Part shown: piece by piece, positions 36,264-47,147 of the stretch
Numbering within the stretch: the first letter of the stretch is position 1
How the letters are laid out: every line of letters begins with the position of its first letter
DNA from: CAJXNP01 sp050305935
GTDB lineage: Bacteria; Bacteroidota; Bacteroidia; Cytophagales; Cyclobacteriaceae
Reading direction: 5' to 3'
Assembly (NCBI GenBank): GCA_050305935.1
Contig: JBNLGG010000006.1
Location: forward strand, 1-64,000
DNA: 64,000 nt
Notes under the pieces: model-generated
Told to the model about the DNA's origin: nothing
Database searches by the model: none
What the model saw: the letters and a program-made list of their open reading frames with translations, nothing else
Translations under genes and position numbers: made by a program

Positions 36264-39158
36264 ATGAATATTGAATTGAACCTGGGAGGGGAGTTCATTG
36301 CCAGGCATATTGGCCCGGATGAAAATGAACAAAATGAAATGCTTCAGGCAATCGGAGCAGATGGTATAGATCAATTAATTGACCAAACTATTCCTAAGAA
36401 CATCCACCTAAAAAAGCATCTAAATTTACCTGAACCCAAATCGGAACAGGAATTTCTAAGCTCTTTTAAACAAAAAATAAGCAAGAATAAAGTATTCACT
36501 TCTTTCATTGGTCAGGGGTACTATGGGTGTAAAGTGCCAGCGGTGATCCAGCGAAATATTTTGGAAAATCCGGGGTGGTATACTGCTTATACACCTTATC
36601 AGGCGGAAATTGCGCAAGGTCGTTTAGAGGCTTTGATCAATTTTCAAACGATGATCACCGACCTGACCGGAATGGAGCTGGCTAATGCATCCTTGCTGGA
36701 CGAAGGAACGGCTGCTGCCGAAGCAATGTCCATGCTTTTTCACGCCAGAAAAGCTGATAAAAAATCCGCTACAAAATTCCTGGTAGACAAACATATATTT
36801 GCCCAAACTATTGATGTGTTGATCACCCGCTCGAAGCCAATGGGGATCGAACTCATTGTAAAAGAAATAGAATCCACTGATCTTAAAAACGAAGAGATTT
36901 TTGGTTTGTTGATCCAATATCCCGACAGCAATGGGGAAGTCAGGGATATTTCTGAGATCCTTACGACTGCACATGAAAATGGTGTACGCACCACAGTAGC
37001 GGCCGATTTGATGAGTCTTGTACTTCTAAGGGCGCCCGGCTATATGGGGGCTGATGTGGTGGTTGGAACGTCACAAAGATTTGGCGTGCCAATGGGCTTT
37101 GGTGGACCGCATGCCGCCTATTTCGCGGCAAAAGACGAATTCAAAAGACAAATTCCCGGCAGGATCATAGGTGTGTCTGTAGACAGACATGGCAATAGTG
37201 CTTACCGGATGGCCCTGCAAACCAGGGAACAACACATTAAAAGGGAGCGAGCGACATCCAACATTTGCACCTCACAAGTACTTCTAGCCGTCATGGCTGG
37301 AATGTATGCGGTGTATCATGGATCGGAAGGCCTGAAAAAGATTGCAGCGCGGATTAATTACCTTGCTCAGGAATTGGAAAAAGCATTGTCTGCCATTGGT
37401 TTTAAGCAACAAAACGCGGCCTATTTTGATACCCTGAAAATCGAATCCAACGGGCTATCTACAACGATCAGGGAAATTGCCGAGAATGAAGGAATGAATT
37501 TCTGGTATCATAGCGACGGTACGATTGGAATTTCAATAGATGAAACCCACGGAGTCGGGGAAATTGAGAAGATTGTTTCCATTTTCTCAAAGGTAAAAAA
37601 TGTGGAGAGTACAAAAATTAACTGGTCGGGCCAATGGAGTTCTAATTTCCCTGCTGCACTCAACCGGCAGTCCAACATATTGGAACACCCGGTATTTAAC
37701 ACCCATCATTCGGAGCACGAAATGCTCCGGTATATGAAAAAGCTGGAAAACAAAGATCTTTCATTGGTACATTCTATGATTTCATTGGGCAGTTGTACCA
37801 TGAAATTAAATGCCACTTCGGAGATGATCCCAATCACCTGGGAGGGAATTAGTCAGATGCATCCCTTTGCACCGGAAGACCAGACACAAGGATTTTTGGA
37901 AGTGATAAAGGAACTGGAAAGCTGGCTGTCTGAAATCACCGGATTTGCCGCTACTTCCCTCCAGCCAAATTCCGGAGCTCAGGGTGAATATACGGGACTA
38001 ATGGTTATCAAAAAACATTTGGAGTCAAAAGGGGAGCCACATCGAAATGTTACTTTGATTCCTTCCTCGGCGCATGGTACTAATCCTGCATCGGCAGTAA
38101 TGGCCGGGATGAAAGTGGTCATCGTGAAGTGTGACGATAATGGAAACATAGACGTGGACGACTTGATTGAAAAAGCAGAAGCACATAAATCAGACCTGGC
38201 CGCGCTGATGGTAACTTACCCATCTACCCATGGTGTATTCGAAGAGAGGATTATTGAAATATGTGATATCGTTCACCGGCATGGTGGACAGGTGTACATG
38301 GATGGCGCCAATATGAATGCGCAAGTTGGTCTGACCAGCCCGGCGAACATCGGCGCGGATGTTTGCCATCTAAACCTTCACAAAACATTTTGCATTCCTC
38401 ACGGAGGGGGTGGGCCGGGAGTAGGCCCGATCTGCGTAGCGGAGCACCTAAAAGAATTCTTACCCGGTAATCCTTACAGAAATTCAGGCGGTAGTGAGGC
38501 GGTGCACGCCGTGTCAGCAGCGCCCTGGGGTAGCGCCGGTATTTTGGCAATCTCTTATGCCTACATCGCGATGATGGGGCCTGAGGGATTGAAGAAGGCC
38601 ACTCAGGCTGCTATATTAAACGCCAATTATGTTCTTCAGAAATTGAGTGGAAATTATGACGTTTTGTATGTCGGAAAACATGGTAGATGTGCACATGAGA
38701 TGATCATTGATTGCAGGCCATTTAAAAAAGCCGGGGTAGAAGTAGAAGATATTGCGAAGAGGCTCATGGACTACGGCTATCACGCCCCCACGGTTTCTTT
38801 TCCGGTACCAGGAACTATGATGATCGAGCCTACCGAAAGCGAAACAAAAGAAGAGCTTGATCGGTTTTGTGAAGCGCTGCTATCCATTCGGGAAGAAATC
38901 AGGGAAATAGAGAACGGGCTTTTCGATCAGGAGAATAATTTGCTGAAAAACGCTCCACACACGCAGCAGGTGGCTATTTCCGCAAATTGGAACTATCCAT
39001 ATTCCAGGGAGAAGGCTGTATTTCCATTAAGCTACGTAAGTGATCACAAATTCTGGCCGTCGGTTGGAAGGATTGATGCTGCTTATGGAGACAGGAATCT
39101 TTTCTGTTCCTGCATTCCAGTGGAGCAGTTCCTCGAAGAAGTAGACACTGTTTCTTAA
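36264..39158 (+). CDS. gcvP: Glycine dehydrogenase (decarboxylating), P protein of glycine cleavage
   Basis: A 964-residue PLP enzyme that decarboxylates glycine and passes the aminomethyl group to the H protein lipoyl arm. It is the single-chain form in which the two halves seen separately in some bacteria are fused. The start FIARHIGPDENEQNEML is typical. The PLP lysine is Lys707 in HLNLHKTFCIPHGGGGPG, and the glycine-rich loop after it is intact. Length is normal. Other glycine-cleavage genes (gcvT, gcvH) are not in this window. It ends 6 bases from the stop of the convergent tamL. Confidence 0.96.
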   Translation: MNIELNLGGEFIARHIGPDENEQNEMLQAIGADGIDQLIDQTIPKNIHLKKHLNLPEPKSEQEFLSSFKQKISKNKVFTSFIGQGYYGCKVPAVIQRNILENPGWYTAYTPYQAEIAQGRLEALINFQTMITDLTGMELANASLLDEGTAAAEAMSMLFHARKADKKSATKFLVDKHIFAQTIDVLITRSKPMGIELIVKEIESTDLKNEEIFGLLIQYPDSNGEVRDISEILTTAHENGVRTTVAADLMSLVLLRAPGYMGADVVVGTSQRFGVPMGFGGPHAAYFAAKDEFKRQIPGRIIGVSVDRHGNSAYRMALQTREQHIKRERATSNICTSQVLLAVMAGMYAVYHGSEGLKKIAARINYLAQELEKALSAIGFKQQNAAYFDTLKIESNGLSTTIREIAENEGMNFWYHSDGTIGISIDETHGVGEIEKIVSIFSKVKNVESTKINWSGQWSSNFPAALNRQSNILEHPVFNTHHSEHEMLRYMKKLENKDLSLVHSMISLGSCTMKLNATSEMIPITWEGISQMHPFAPEDQTQGFLEVIKELESWLSEITGFAATSLQPNSGAQGEYTGLMVIKKHLESKGEPHRNVTLIPSSAHGTNPASAVMAGMKVVIVKCDDNGNIDVDDLIEKAEAHKSDLAALMVTYPSTHGVFEERIIEICDIVHRHGGQVYMDGANMNAQVGLTSPANIGADVCHLNLHKTFCIPHGGGGPGVGPICVAEHLKEFLPGNPYRNSGGSEAVHAVSAAPWGSAGILAISYAYIAMMGPEGLKKATQAAILNANYVLQKLSGNYDVLYVGKHGRCAHEMIIDCRPFKKAGVEVEDIAKRLMDYGYHAPTVSFPVPGTMMIEPTESETKEELDRFCEALLSIREEIREIENGLFDQENNLLKNAPHTQQVAISANWNYPYSREKAVFPLSYVSDHKFWPSVGRIDAAYGDRNLFCSCIPVEQFLEEVDTVS

Positions 39159-39164
39159 ACAATA

Positions 39165-41450
39165 CTAAAAAGGATAGCCGATGGATATGTTTAAAATGAT
39201 ATTTTCCCTTCTCCATTGGGAATTGAAGAAATCAATATCATTCCATCGGTTGTCCTCTTCCAAATAAGGCTTTCGCAGGGGAAAGGCCCAGTCAAACCTA
39301 AGGACAATTATATCCATGTCTACGCGAAAACCATAGCCTACGCCCACAGCCAAATCCTTCAGGAATTTATCCGCTGTGAATACACCTCCGGGCCGGTCAG
39401 GGTCATCGTTAATCAGCCAAATGTTTCCTGCATCAATAAACAAGGCACCCTTCAGGTACCTGACAATGGGGAACCGGTATTCCACATTCGCTTCAAACCG
39501 GATGTCACCTGATTGGTCAACCAGAAAAAAAGACGATGTATCCGAAGGATAGTAGCTGCCTGGCCCTATCGACCTGGCCCTGAAAGCCCTGATGCTGTTG
39601 GAACCTCCGGAAAAAAACTGCCTCACATACGGTAAAACCGACGAATTAGAATACGGCAAGCCTATCGACGCTATTACCCGGGTGGCGATCACATCGTTTT
39701 TCGAAGCAAGCAACTGATACCTGAATTCATTTTTAAGACGAACAAATTGAGAATAGGGGACACCCAAAAAGGACTTTGGATCGTTTTTGTCGGGAGGCCT
39801 CCCGGTAAGGCGCCCGAACATGCTGAGGGTATTTCCCGCAAATTCTATTCCTCCTGAATACACAAAATGCTTTTCCCTCAGGGCGTTGTAGGTAAAATTG
39901 TAGGTGGCGCCAAGGATGAATTGATCTTCCAGGCTTCGTCTTACAGATGGATTTTCGTTCAGGTAAGCATTGAACTCCGGGGATGTCTTTAACAGGTTAT
40001 TGATACTCACATCAAAGGGGAGCAACTCATGGATAATCTTTGGCCGTTTTATCCATGTGTATTTGTAAGAACCGCTCAGCGTGAAGAATTTGTATAGATC
40101 CACTCGATTGTAGTAGCCCACACCTCCTGTGATTCGCGAGCTTCCCAAGTATTTTTTTGTTGCTTTATTTTGTTTAAAAGGCACGATTCTGGGGATGATC
40201 AGGCTTGTTTCCGATGACAATTCCAGCGAGGTGGTCCCAAAATCATTATTAGTGACCTGCCATTCATAGCCTGCATTCACGTTGGTGGTGAGGATTTCAG
40301 ATCCTCCCAGGATATTGCGGTTCAAGAAACTCAAGCGAATACCCGGACCAAAAAAGTTGTTTGTTTTTGTGACAGTATTTACCTCTGCACTCAGAGAATA
40401 CTTTTTATAAGGTGATAGCAGGATGTTGGCATCGAGCGTATTCGACGAATCATTTTCATTGATATACTGGATATTGGCATATTTAAAATTCCCCAGTGCC
40501 ATCAGGTAATTGATCGTTCGGTGGTGGATGGCACCGTTATAAAGCCGGTTTTCGCTTAGAAAAACTTCGTCCAGCACTATTTCCGGCCTGATACCATGGC
40601 TTTTCGAAATGTAATAGTAGTTCCCTATTCGTGTTGTATCTCTTTTTTCGTCACTTTGAAGTTGGAAATCATCTGTAATATACACACTGGATATCTGGTA
40701 TTGGCTTTGCGCCTGAGGCGGGATGTTAGGCTTCACTTTTAATGTGAGGTCCACTTTATATTTTGAATTGGTGGTGTCTGCCCGGTAATACAGGTAATCA
40801 GGATTAAAATGGTAGTAGCCAAGGTTTTGAACCTCGTCAGAAAGACGTCCCCGTTCTATTTTTAATTGATCTAAGTCATAACGGTCGCCTTCGTTTATCA
40901 GGGAAGATTCCCTTTGTCGGCGTAGTGCAATGCCGATGGAAGTAGAGTCCGCCGGCATGATCAGTGTGTCGATCAGATGGGCATGGCCGGGATAGACATA
41001 ATATCGGATACCCGTGGTTTTTTTTGTCTGCTTTATTTCATAATCCACACGGGCCTCAAAAAATCCGCGGTGAAATAGATGATTTGAAATCCTTTCGGCG
41101 GTATTTTTAGGGATGTCTGCATCGAAAAGCACCGGTGGTTTTCCTATTTTATTTTTCAGCCAATGACCTAATCCTCTTTCCTTTTTTGGCTTTTTGATAG
41201 AATTATACAGGCTTAGTCCCGGGCGCATCCAGAGCAGTTTTCCATTAGGGTCCGGCCTGATTAGCCCATCATCGGATCGTTTGATTTCTTTTTCTTTTTT
41301 GTAGGAAAAATCAGAAACATAAACCAACTCCGCACCGGTATAGAGGCTTGAGCCTTTTGGGATTTTTTTTAACCCGGTGCAGGAATAAATCAGGCAAAGA
41401 AAACCTGCGAAGAGGAAGATGAAATAAAATCTTGACGGGCGATAGATCAT
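39165..41450 (-). CDS. tamL: TamL: lipoprotein BamA/TamA-family outer-membrane assembly protein
   Basis: A 761-residue Omp85 protein. It has a lipoprotein signal ending at Cys24 (FLCLIYSC), the Bacteroidetes trait that sets TamL apart from proteobacterial TamA. POTRA-like repeats follow (residues about 100-330) and then a 16-strand-type barrel. The barrel contains the surface-antigen block GGSNSIRAFRARSIGPG, with the conserved R-x-F/R-G-like core, and ends ILNISIGYPF with a terminal aromatic. With TamB it forms an envelope-spanning path for outer-membrane assembly or lipid transport. Its ATG overlaps the tamB stop by 4 bases, so the two are translationally coupled. Confidence 0.88.
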   Translation of the reverse strand: MIYRPSRFYFIFLFAGFLCLIYSCTGLKKIPKGSSLYTGAELVYVSDFSYKKEKEIKRSDDGLIRPDPNGKLLWMRPGLSLYNSIKKPKKERGLGHWLKNKIGKPPVLFDADIPKNTAERISNHLFHRGFFEARVDYEIKQTKKTTGIRYYVYPGHAHLIDTLIMPADSTSIGIALRRQRESSLINEGDRYDLDQLKIERGRLSDEVQNLGYYHFNPDYLYYRADTTNSKYKVDLTLKVKPNIPPQAQSQYQISSVYITDDFQLQSDEKRDTTRIGNYYYISKSHGIRPEIVLDEVFLSENRLYNGAIHHRTINYLMALGNFKYANIQYINENDSSNTLDANILLSPYKKYSLSAEVNTVTKTNNFFGPGIRLSFLNRNILGGSEILTTNVNAGYEWQVTNNDFGTTSLELSSETSLIIPRIVPFKQNKATKKYLGSSRITGGVGYYNRVDLYKFFTLSGSYKYTWIKRPKIIHELLPFDVSINNLLKTSPEFNAYLNENPSVRRSLEDQFILGATYNFTYNALREKHFVYSGGIEFAGNTLSMFGRLTGRPPDKNDPKSFLGVPYSQFVRLKNEFRYQLLASKNDVIATRVIASIGLPYSNSSVLPYVRQFFSGGSNSIRAFRARSIGPGSYYPSDTSSFFLVDQSGDIRFEANVEYRFPIVRYLKGALFIDAGNIWLINDDPDRPGGVFTADKFLKDLAVGVGYGFRVDMDIIVLRFDWAFPLRKPYLEEDNRWNDIDFFNSQWRRENIILNISIGYPF

Positions 41451-44400
41451 TCTTCTGTTTTGATTTTGGGCTCTTCTGGCTTAGCGGCGTCCCTGTTTTG
41501 ACCAGAATTTTTTGGGTCAAATTCCTTGATAAAAATAAAGGCTATTCCTGAATTTTGTATTTCGCCGTCAAAAAGATCGTAGGCATTTTCCCTAAAAGCC
41601 TTGATTTTATAGTTGCCCGATTCAGTGATGTCATAAAGAACGGAGTATTCAAAGTTTGTAGCCTTTCCCGGATTGCTGGTTTGCTGTGTGTTGCTGTTGT
41701 CGAGGTTGATAGAGCTTTCTACCTCCACTGTCACTCGCTCATTAAAAAGTTTTTTGGATACCTGTAGGTCCAGGTCTGTCCTGGTTTCTGATTTGCCTGT
41801 CGAGTGATTTTCGTAGGTATTAACCCCCACATTAAAGTCCACAAATTTTATATACTGGTTAGTGATGTTATTGAGCTGCTGGGTGAGGATGCCATTCACA
41901 CTGTTTCTCGCGGCAGATGTAGCAAAATTATTCGAAGACCCTCCGACGGTAGATCCAGGAGCATCTGCCAGAAAGCTGCCCGTTACCAGCAGGGCAAACA
42001 CCTGTTTGTTCCTTTCTGCTTCGTTTTCAGGTTGGTTAAGCTGTTCGAGTTTATTGGCGATGAGCATGTAGCTGTTGCTATGTTCTTCTTTGAGATCCAA
42101 CAAAAACCTCAGTTCGGGATTGTTTAATGTTCCTGTTATTTTAAGAATGACATTATAGTCCAGGCGTTGATTATAGCGGCTACCTTCCGCTCCGCCGGTT
42201 TCACTTGCTACCAGTGCGGCGGAATTGGTTTTAATGCTATGGCTTGCCGAAATGTCGATCCCACCATCGAGCATTTCCCCTGACCAGATGATCTTGCTTT
42301 TTGGCACCAGGTCAAAGCGCTTTTTAACCAAACCATAAAATGAAAGCTCATAGAAGCCTCCTGTGGTTTCGATCACTCCAGTGAAAATGGGGGTGTTACC
42401 TGTAACTTGTTTCACCTGAAGTTGACCATCGAGATTGAATTTTGCAAGGTCACCGGATTTTGGGTCGGTGATCAAGGTGAAAGAGGCTTTCTTGTCAATG
42501 TTTAGCAATACAGATATTGAATATGCGCCGAGGAGGTTGGTCAGGCTGTCAGAGGAAAAGAAGCCTTCGTTGCTCTCTTTCAGTTCCTCGTCATTCCAAA
42601 CCACTATTCCCTGATCGGTAATTAATTCAAGATCCTGACCCGGGAAAATATAAGTTAGGTCTGTAGATGGCTCTATTTTTATACTTGAATTTAAAATCGG
42701 CTTTTTACTGTTTCCCGTCAATTTAAAGGAGCTGGTTGCTACCAGATTGCCATGAAACACCTCATTTTCCTTGATGGTATTGTTCATAAACGTGAAGCGG
42801 TCACTGTTGACATTGAGATTGTAATTCAATATCGGGTATTGGCTGTAATTGATGCTCCCATCTATCGATAGAGTATTATTTTTTTGGTCGAATAGCTTCA
42901 CGTTTTCAAATACAGCATTGAAGTTCTTGAAAGATAGTTTTCCGTCAGGAAGGGTATATTTAGTGAGCAGGAGGTCATTTTGAAATGAAATACTGCGGAA
43001 GCTAATATCACCTGATGCAAAAAAACTCTTCCTGCTACCGGTAAATTTAGCGTCACCCACGATTTCTCCGTCGATTTCCGAAATACTCGGTATAAATGTC
43101 TCAAAATATTTCATTTGTTTCCAGTTGACAATCAGGTCGACGTCAAAGGAATAGTCATCTATGGTGTCTTTGTAAAGTCCTCTTAATCTAAATTCATTTT
43201 TTTGATACTTCGACATGAACCCAAAATTGTATTGGTTTTGATTTTCTTTGGCCGCAAAAATCTGAAAGGTGCCCAGGTCATTTGTTTTGTAAGCTAAACT
43301 GTCAAAGTTAAAATCCGCCTCAAACAGAAATGGGCTTTCCAGTTGAAATAAAAAGCTGCCGTTTACTATTCCGTCAAGGGCAATCAGGGAATCAGAGTGG
43401 CTGATTAGCCCGGTGAAATTATCCAGGTTAAAATCCTCAAAGTTGAGAATAAACTGCTTCTCGTTGGAATTGAAGGTGATTTTCTGATTCTCTTTGCTAA
43501 AGGAAATCTCGCTATTGACACTGTCTTTCAGGGCCAGGTATTTATTGCCCTGGCGCTTCCACTCCGCATAGTTCCACAATAAACTTTCATTCGGAAAGTA
43601 CAAGGCAATATTTTCTTTTGAATAGATAAATTGATTGGTCAAATGGTATTGGGCGTGGCCAGCGCTATCGTACTTGTTGACATCCAGCAGGACTGTGTCT
43701 TGTTTAAACTGACCATTCACAGCCAAGTGATCTATTTTTAAAGAATCATACGCAATCTGGCGGATCGTAAATGCTGCCACCAGACTGTCCTGATCAGCAT
43801 TCATCGTTAGCTCTGCCTGTTTTAAATCAACGCCACTTATACGCATTCCAGGTATGATGATCTCGCCGGTCAACCGATCATGTGTTCCATTGTAATGCCC
43901 TTCAAAATTACTGATTTCAAGGCACTCCACCTTAGCCGCAAATGCATCGATGAGCAGTTCGGTCTCCAAAAACTGTAAATTGAAATCAATGTGCTTGTCG
44001 CTAAAATCATGGGTGCTATCAATTCCATAAATGTGTCGGGAAAATTGTCTGTTCAAGATTTGACGAAATTCGTCCGGCGAGGTATTTCCCTTAAGGTATC
44101 CATTTATCACGTGGGAGTTGATCTTAAAGTCCATTTCCGATTTATTCATCTGACTTGAAAAATGAATATTGCCGAGATGGTGTGGAACAGAGTCCCTTAG
44201 CACCAGTAGTTGCAGAATGTCCGTTTTTCCATCGAAGCCCTTATAGGGCGCATATTCATATTCTCCCCTGATGTCTGACCGAACGATGTAGCTCGTGTTA
44301 AGCCCAAGAAGGTCATTGAGGGAAATCTGGCGAATGCTCAACTGATAGTCCAGGTTTTGTACAGAATCGACCTCTTGATAATTGCCTTTCAAATGAAAAG

Positions 44401-46396
44401 TGGCTTTGGGGTCATCGGAGTTTATTTCAAAGTGTGAGAGCCTCTGATAATCGATCAGAAAGCTAATGTTTGAATAGGGGAGATCGTTAATGGTCATTTT
44501 CGAGATGTTGCCTTTGATGGAAGCCTCCTTGGCAGATAAATTTTCAGCATTGACCTCAAGCTGAAAATCGGAACTTCCAATCCATTTACTCTCTAATATT
44601 TTTCCAAGTTCAAGCTTTTCAACAGCGAGCAGAAGTGATGTACTGTCAGAAAATTGGGGGTTTACATTAAGCGCTCCGTTCAGTGACGCATTGCCATAGG
44701 ACGTCCGAAGCTCGTAGTGCAGCTTGTGGAGGTTTCCATTTCCATTGCCCTTACCGGTGAATGACCAATGTGGAGGAAGGTATTTTTTAAAGGTGGGATC
44801 AGGGAGAAAAGCATTGACGAAGTTATCATCCCCTTCGACTTCCAGATCATTGACCTGATAAGCGAGGTTTTCGATGGTTGGCAGTCCTTTTATATCACCA
44901 GTAAAATCCATTCGGATACCCGGGGGCATATCGATGGATGCCTTTTTAAATGAAAGATTCTCCAATGCCCCCGTCAGCTCTACTGAAATTACTGCCGATT
45001 TATCTCTAAAATATTCAAGCCTTTCCCGGCCTTCAAAATAGGGGACAAAATAGAGCGCATCGTTCAGGTCAATCGTGGCGCTGGGAATATTTCCCTGCAA
45101 CTCCAGCCTACCCAGGTCATCTGCAATGTCAAAGACATGAGGATAGTGCATTTCCAGGTCGCCAGTGAAATCCGTCTTTTCGGACGCTAGACGCAGATCA
45201 TGGGCGTACATGCCCCCTGGGTCGATTCTACATTTGGCCTGTAGGTCCTTGATATGAATTTGATCTTTTTCCTTTCCCGATAGATGCAGGAGATTTGTGT
45301 TGATCAAAGAGTCAGAAAATAGCAAGTGGTCCGCATGGAAATCGATGGCATGAAAATTCATGTGTTGGTAGTCAAATCCGTCCAATTGAGGCTGACCAAC
45401 CACGTCCATTTTGAACGCGCCGTTTTTCATCTTAACCTCATTGGCGCTGATGTACCAGCCTATCTGGCCGAACAGCGTGCCATAGTATTCTTCCGGAATT
45501 TTTCCGACGACAGACTCAGCAGGTGTATCGGATTGTTTTAAAAGAAAAATGGTGTGGGAATCTTTCACGTCAATTGAATTCACTATTATTTTTTGGCGGG
45601 ATAGATCAACAACATTGGGTCTTAGTTTACCCTGAAGAACACTCGCACTGAGTTCAATAGAAGGATTTGAAAAATGAAAGAAAACGTTCTTTACGTTGAT
45701 TTTGTCGAGCCGAATTAAAGGCAGTTTAACGCCTTCCTCAGATTCTGATGACGAAGAATCTACCGAGTAGGAAGCGAAAGAATAGTTGGTATTTTCGAGG
45801 GTTATATCAGGAATCGAAAAATCATTGTCAACCAAATCTAATTCTTCTATGTCTGCCTCAAAGTTACCCAGTTTCAGGTCATGGAATTGATGGCGCAGGC
45901 TATCGTGAAAATGGACGGTGTGATTTGATAATTGCACTTTGCCTATTTCAAATTTCCAGGAGTTACTGGCAGAACCGTCTTTTTCCTGTTTGGAGGTTAG
46001 GCTGTCCAGCAGGAATTGGAAATTAAAATCTTCTTCATTTTCTCTCCTAAAAACATTTCCCTTTACACCAGTCAGCTCCAAGCTGCTTACCCTGATGGTA
46101 TTTTTCAGCAGAGCAAACATAGAAATATCGATCTTGCAATTATCGATAAAAAGGAGCGTGTCAGGCTGCTGATCTCCAATCAAAAGCTGGCTGAACGCAA
46201 TTTTTTTAGGAAATGTGAGGTAAACCCTTTTTATCTGGATTTTAGCCCCGGTTTTTTCTTCCACCTTTTTAATAACACCTGCCACTATTTTTCGCTGGAC
46301 AAAAGGAAGCTGGATGATGGTATAGGTAAGCATCAACAGGAGGAAAAAGCCTGCCAGGATTTTAATCAACCATCTGAGTAGTTTCCTGTGCATCAT
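41447..46396 (-). CDS. tamB: TamB: translocation/assembly module inner-membrane protein
   Basis: A 1649-residue AsmA/TamB-family protein. An N-terminal membrane anchor (about residues 10-27, LIKILAGFFLLLMLTYTII) is followed by a long repetitive beta region that in this family forms a lipid-conducting groove across the periplasm. The C-terminal DUF490 domain (about 1300-1600) includes GGFYELSFYGLVKKRFDLVPKS and late N-I-T-N-Q-Y-I. The start has tandem ATG codons at 46396. It precedes and overlaps tamL by 4 bases. The acidic C-tail (KPEEPKIKTEE) is past the domain. Length fits the long Bacteroidetes form. Confidence 0.9.
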   Translation of the reverse strand: MMHRKLLRWLIKILAGFFLLLMLTYTIIQLPFVQRKIVAGVIKKVEEKTGAKIQIKRVYLTFPKKIAFSQLLIGDQQPDTLLFIDNCKIDISMFALLKNTIRVSSLELTGVKGNVFRRENEEDFNFQFLLDSLTSKQEKDGSASNSWKFEIGKVQLSNHTVHFHDSLRHQFHDLKLGNFEADIEELDLVDNDFSIPDITLENTNYSFASYSVDSSSSESEEGVKLPLIRLDKINVKNVFFHFSNPSIELSASVLQGKLRPNVVDLSRQKIIVNSIDVKDSHTIFLLKQSDTPAESVVGKIPEEYYGTLFGQIGWYISANEVKMKNGAFKMDVVGQPQLDGFDYQHMNFHAIDFHADHLLFSDSLINTNLLHLSGKEKDQIHIKDLQAKCRIDPGGMYAHDLRLASEKTDFTGDLEMHYPHVFDIADDLGRLELQGNIPSATIDLNDALYFVPYFEGRERLEYFRDKSAVISVELTGALENLSFKKASIDMPPGIRMDFTGDIKGLPTIENLAYQVNDLEVEGDDNFVNAFLPDPTFKKYLPPHWSFTGKGNGNGNLHKLHYELRTSYGNASLNGALNVNPQFSDSTSLLLAVEKLELGKILESKWIGSSDFQLEVNAENLSAKEASIKGNISKMTINDLPYSNISFLIDYQRLSHFEINSDDPKATFHLKGNYQEVDSVQNLDYQLSIRQISLNDLLGLNTSYIVRSDIRGEYEYAPYKGFDGKTDILQLLVLRDSVPHHLGNIHFSSQMNKSEMDFKINSHVINGYLKGNTSPDEFRQILNRQFSRHIYGIDSTHDFSDKHIDFNLQFLETELLIDAFAAKVECLEISNFEGHYNGTHDRLTGEIIIPGMRISGVDLKQAELTMNADQDSLVAAFTIRQIAYDSLKIDHLAVNGQFKQDTVLLDVNKYDSAGHAQYHLTNQFIYSKENIALYFPNESLLWNYAEWKRQGNKYLALKDSVNSEISFSKENQKITFNSNEKQFILNFEDFNLDNFTGLISHSDSLIALDGIVNGSFLFQLESPFLFEADFNFDSLAYKTNDLGTFQIFAAKENQNQYNFGFMSKYQKNEFRLRGLYKDTIDDYSFDVDLIVNWKQMKYFETFIPSISEIDGEIVGDAKFTGSRKSFFASGDISFRSISFQNDLLLTKYTLPDGKLSFKNFNAVFENVKLFDQKNNTLSIDGSINYSQYPILNYNLNVNSDRFTFMNNTIKENEVFHGNLVATSSFKLTGNSKKPILNSSIKIEPSTDLTYIFPGQDLELITDQGIVVWNDEELKESNEGFFSSDSLTNLLGAYSISVLLNIDKKASFTLITDPKSGDLAKFNLDGQLQVKQVTGNTPIFTGVIETTGGFYELSFYGLVKKRFDLVPKSKIIWSGEMLDGGIDISASHSIKTNSAALVASETGGAEGSRYNQRLDYNVILKITGTLNNPELRFLLDLKEEHSNSYMLIANKLEQLNQPENEAERNKQVFALLVTGSFLADAPGSTVGGSSNNFATSAARNSVNGILTQQLNNITNQYIKFVDFNVGVNTYENHSTGKSETRTDLDLQVSKKLFNERVTVEVESSINLDNSNTQQTSNPGKATNFEYSVLYDITESGNYKIKAFRENAYDLFDGEIQNSGIAFIFIKEFDPKNSGQNRDAAKPEEPKIKTEE

Positions 46397-46509
46397 TTAC
46401 TGCTAATCAAGAACGACTAAATATATACAAATTAAACTGCTATGAGGAAGTGTAATTATGGAGGGGCTTTTAAATATTATTGGGTAAACCTTAATCAGGG
46501 CAATTTTGC

Positions 46510-47103
46510 TCAAAGGACATAGGCAAGCGTCACAAAAAACACACGATTGGTAAGGCGCTTGCTGTAGACCACTTTCTGGAAATTGGTATTGCTAATGCCC
46601 AGGTCATAGCGGAGGTTCAGGCTGGTGCGGCTTTTGTATTTGTAGCCAATATCCAATACCGCAGAGAGGTCGTTCCTTCGGACGTTTTCCGTAATGTTAT
46701 CATTTCCAAAAGCTGTGTTTTCAGAAGCTGCTACAAGAAAACTGTATTGTGGCCCGATGGCTACCGTAAAGTCTTCGGCAAAATAAACTTTAAAAAGAAT
46801 CGGGATATTCAGGTAGTAATAATTCAGGCGAAAGTCTTTGTTCAGGTCCAGTGCAGCGCCCTGCTGTGCCAGGAATAATTCGGGCTGGAGGCTGGAATAG
46901 CTATTTAAAACGGCCTCGTAGTAAAATCCCAGGTGAAAGCCCAATGTGTTGTACATCCCGGCATTCTTACCACCCAGATCGTTGATGTTGATCCCGGCTT
47001 TTAGTCCAAGCTCGTCGGTGGATTTTGTTTCCTGGGCGAAAGAAGACAATGAAAAGCCCAAAAATGCGACCATTAGAGCGGAATTAACTTGTTTCATTTT
47101 CAT
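46510..47103 (-). CDS. PorT-family outer-membrane beta-barrel protein
   Basis: A 197-residue protein with a signal peptide (MKMKQVNSALMVAFLGFSLSSFAQ) and an eight-strand-type barrel pattern. Alternating strands such as LGFHLGFYYEAVL and SLNLRYDLGISNT end in FFVTLAYVL with a membrane-barrel C-terminus. This is the PorT/OMP_b-brl class, common in Bacteroidetes. PorT itself is a T9SS factor, but many paralogues are not, so the role is open. A strong promoter (47148-47177) drives it from within the first codons of the divergent glycosyltransferase gene. Confidence 0.82.
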   Translation of the reverse strand: MKMKQVNSALMVAFLGFSLSSFAQETKSTDELGLKAGININDLGGKNAGMYNTLGFHLGFYYEAVLNSYSSLQPELFLAQQGAALDLNKDFRLNYYYLNIPILFKVYFAEDFTVAIGPQYSFLVAASENTAFGNDNITENVRRNDLSAVLDIGYKYKSRTSLNLRYDLGISNTNFQKVVYSKRLTNRVFFVTLAYVL

Positions 47104-47147
47104 TTTTCATGAATGTTTCAGATAATGAGCCGTCTGTCCTTTAACCT

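Noticed and set aside
46016..46381. 121-codon plus-strand frame inside tamB
   Set aside because: Antisense to the start of TamB, with no signal or domain; a shadow frame.
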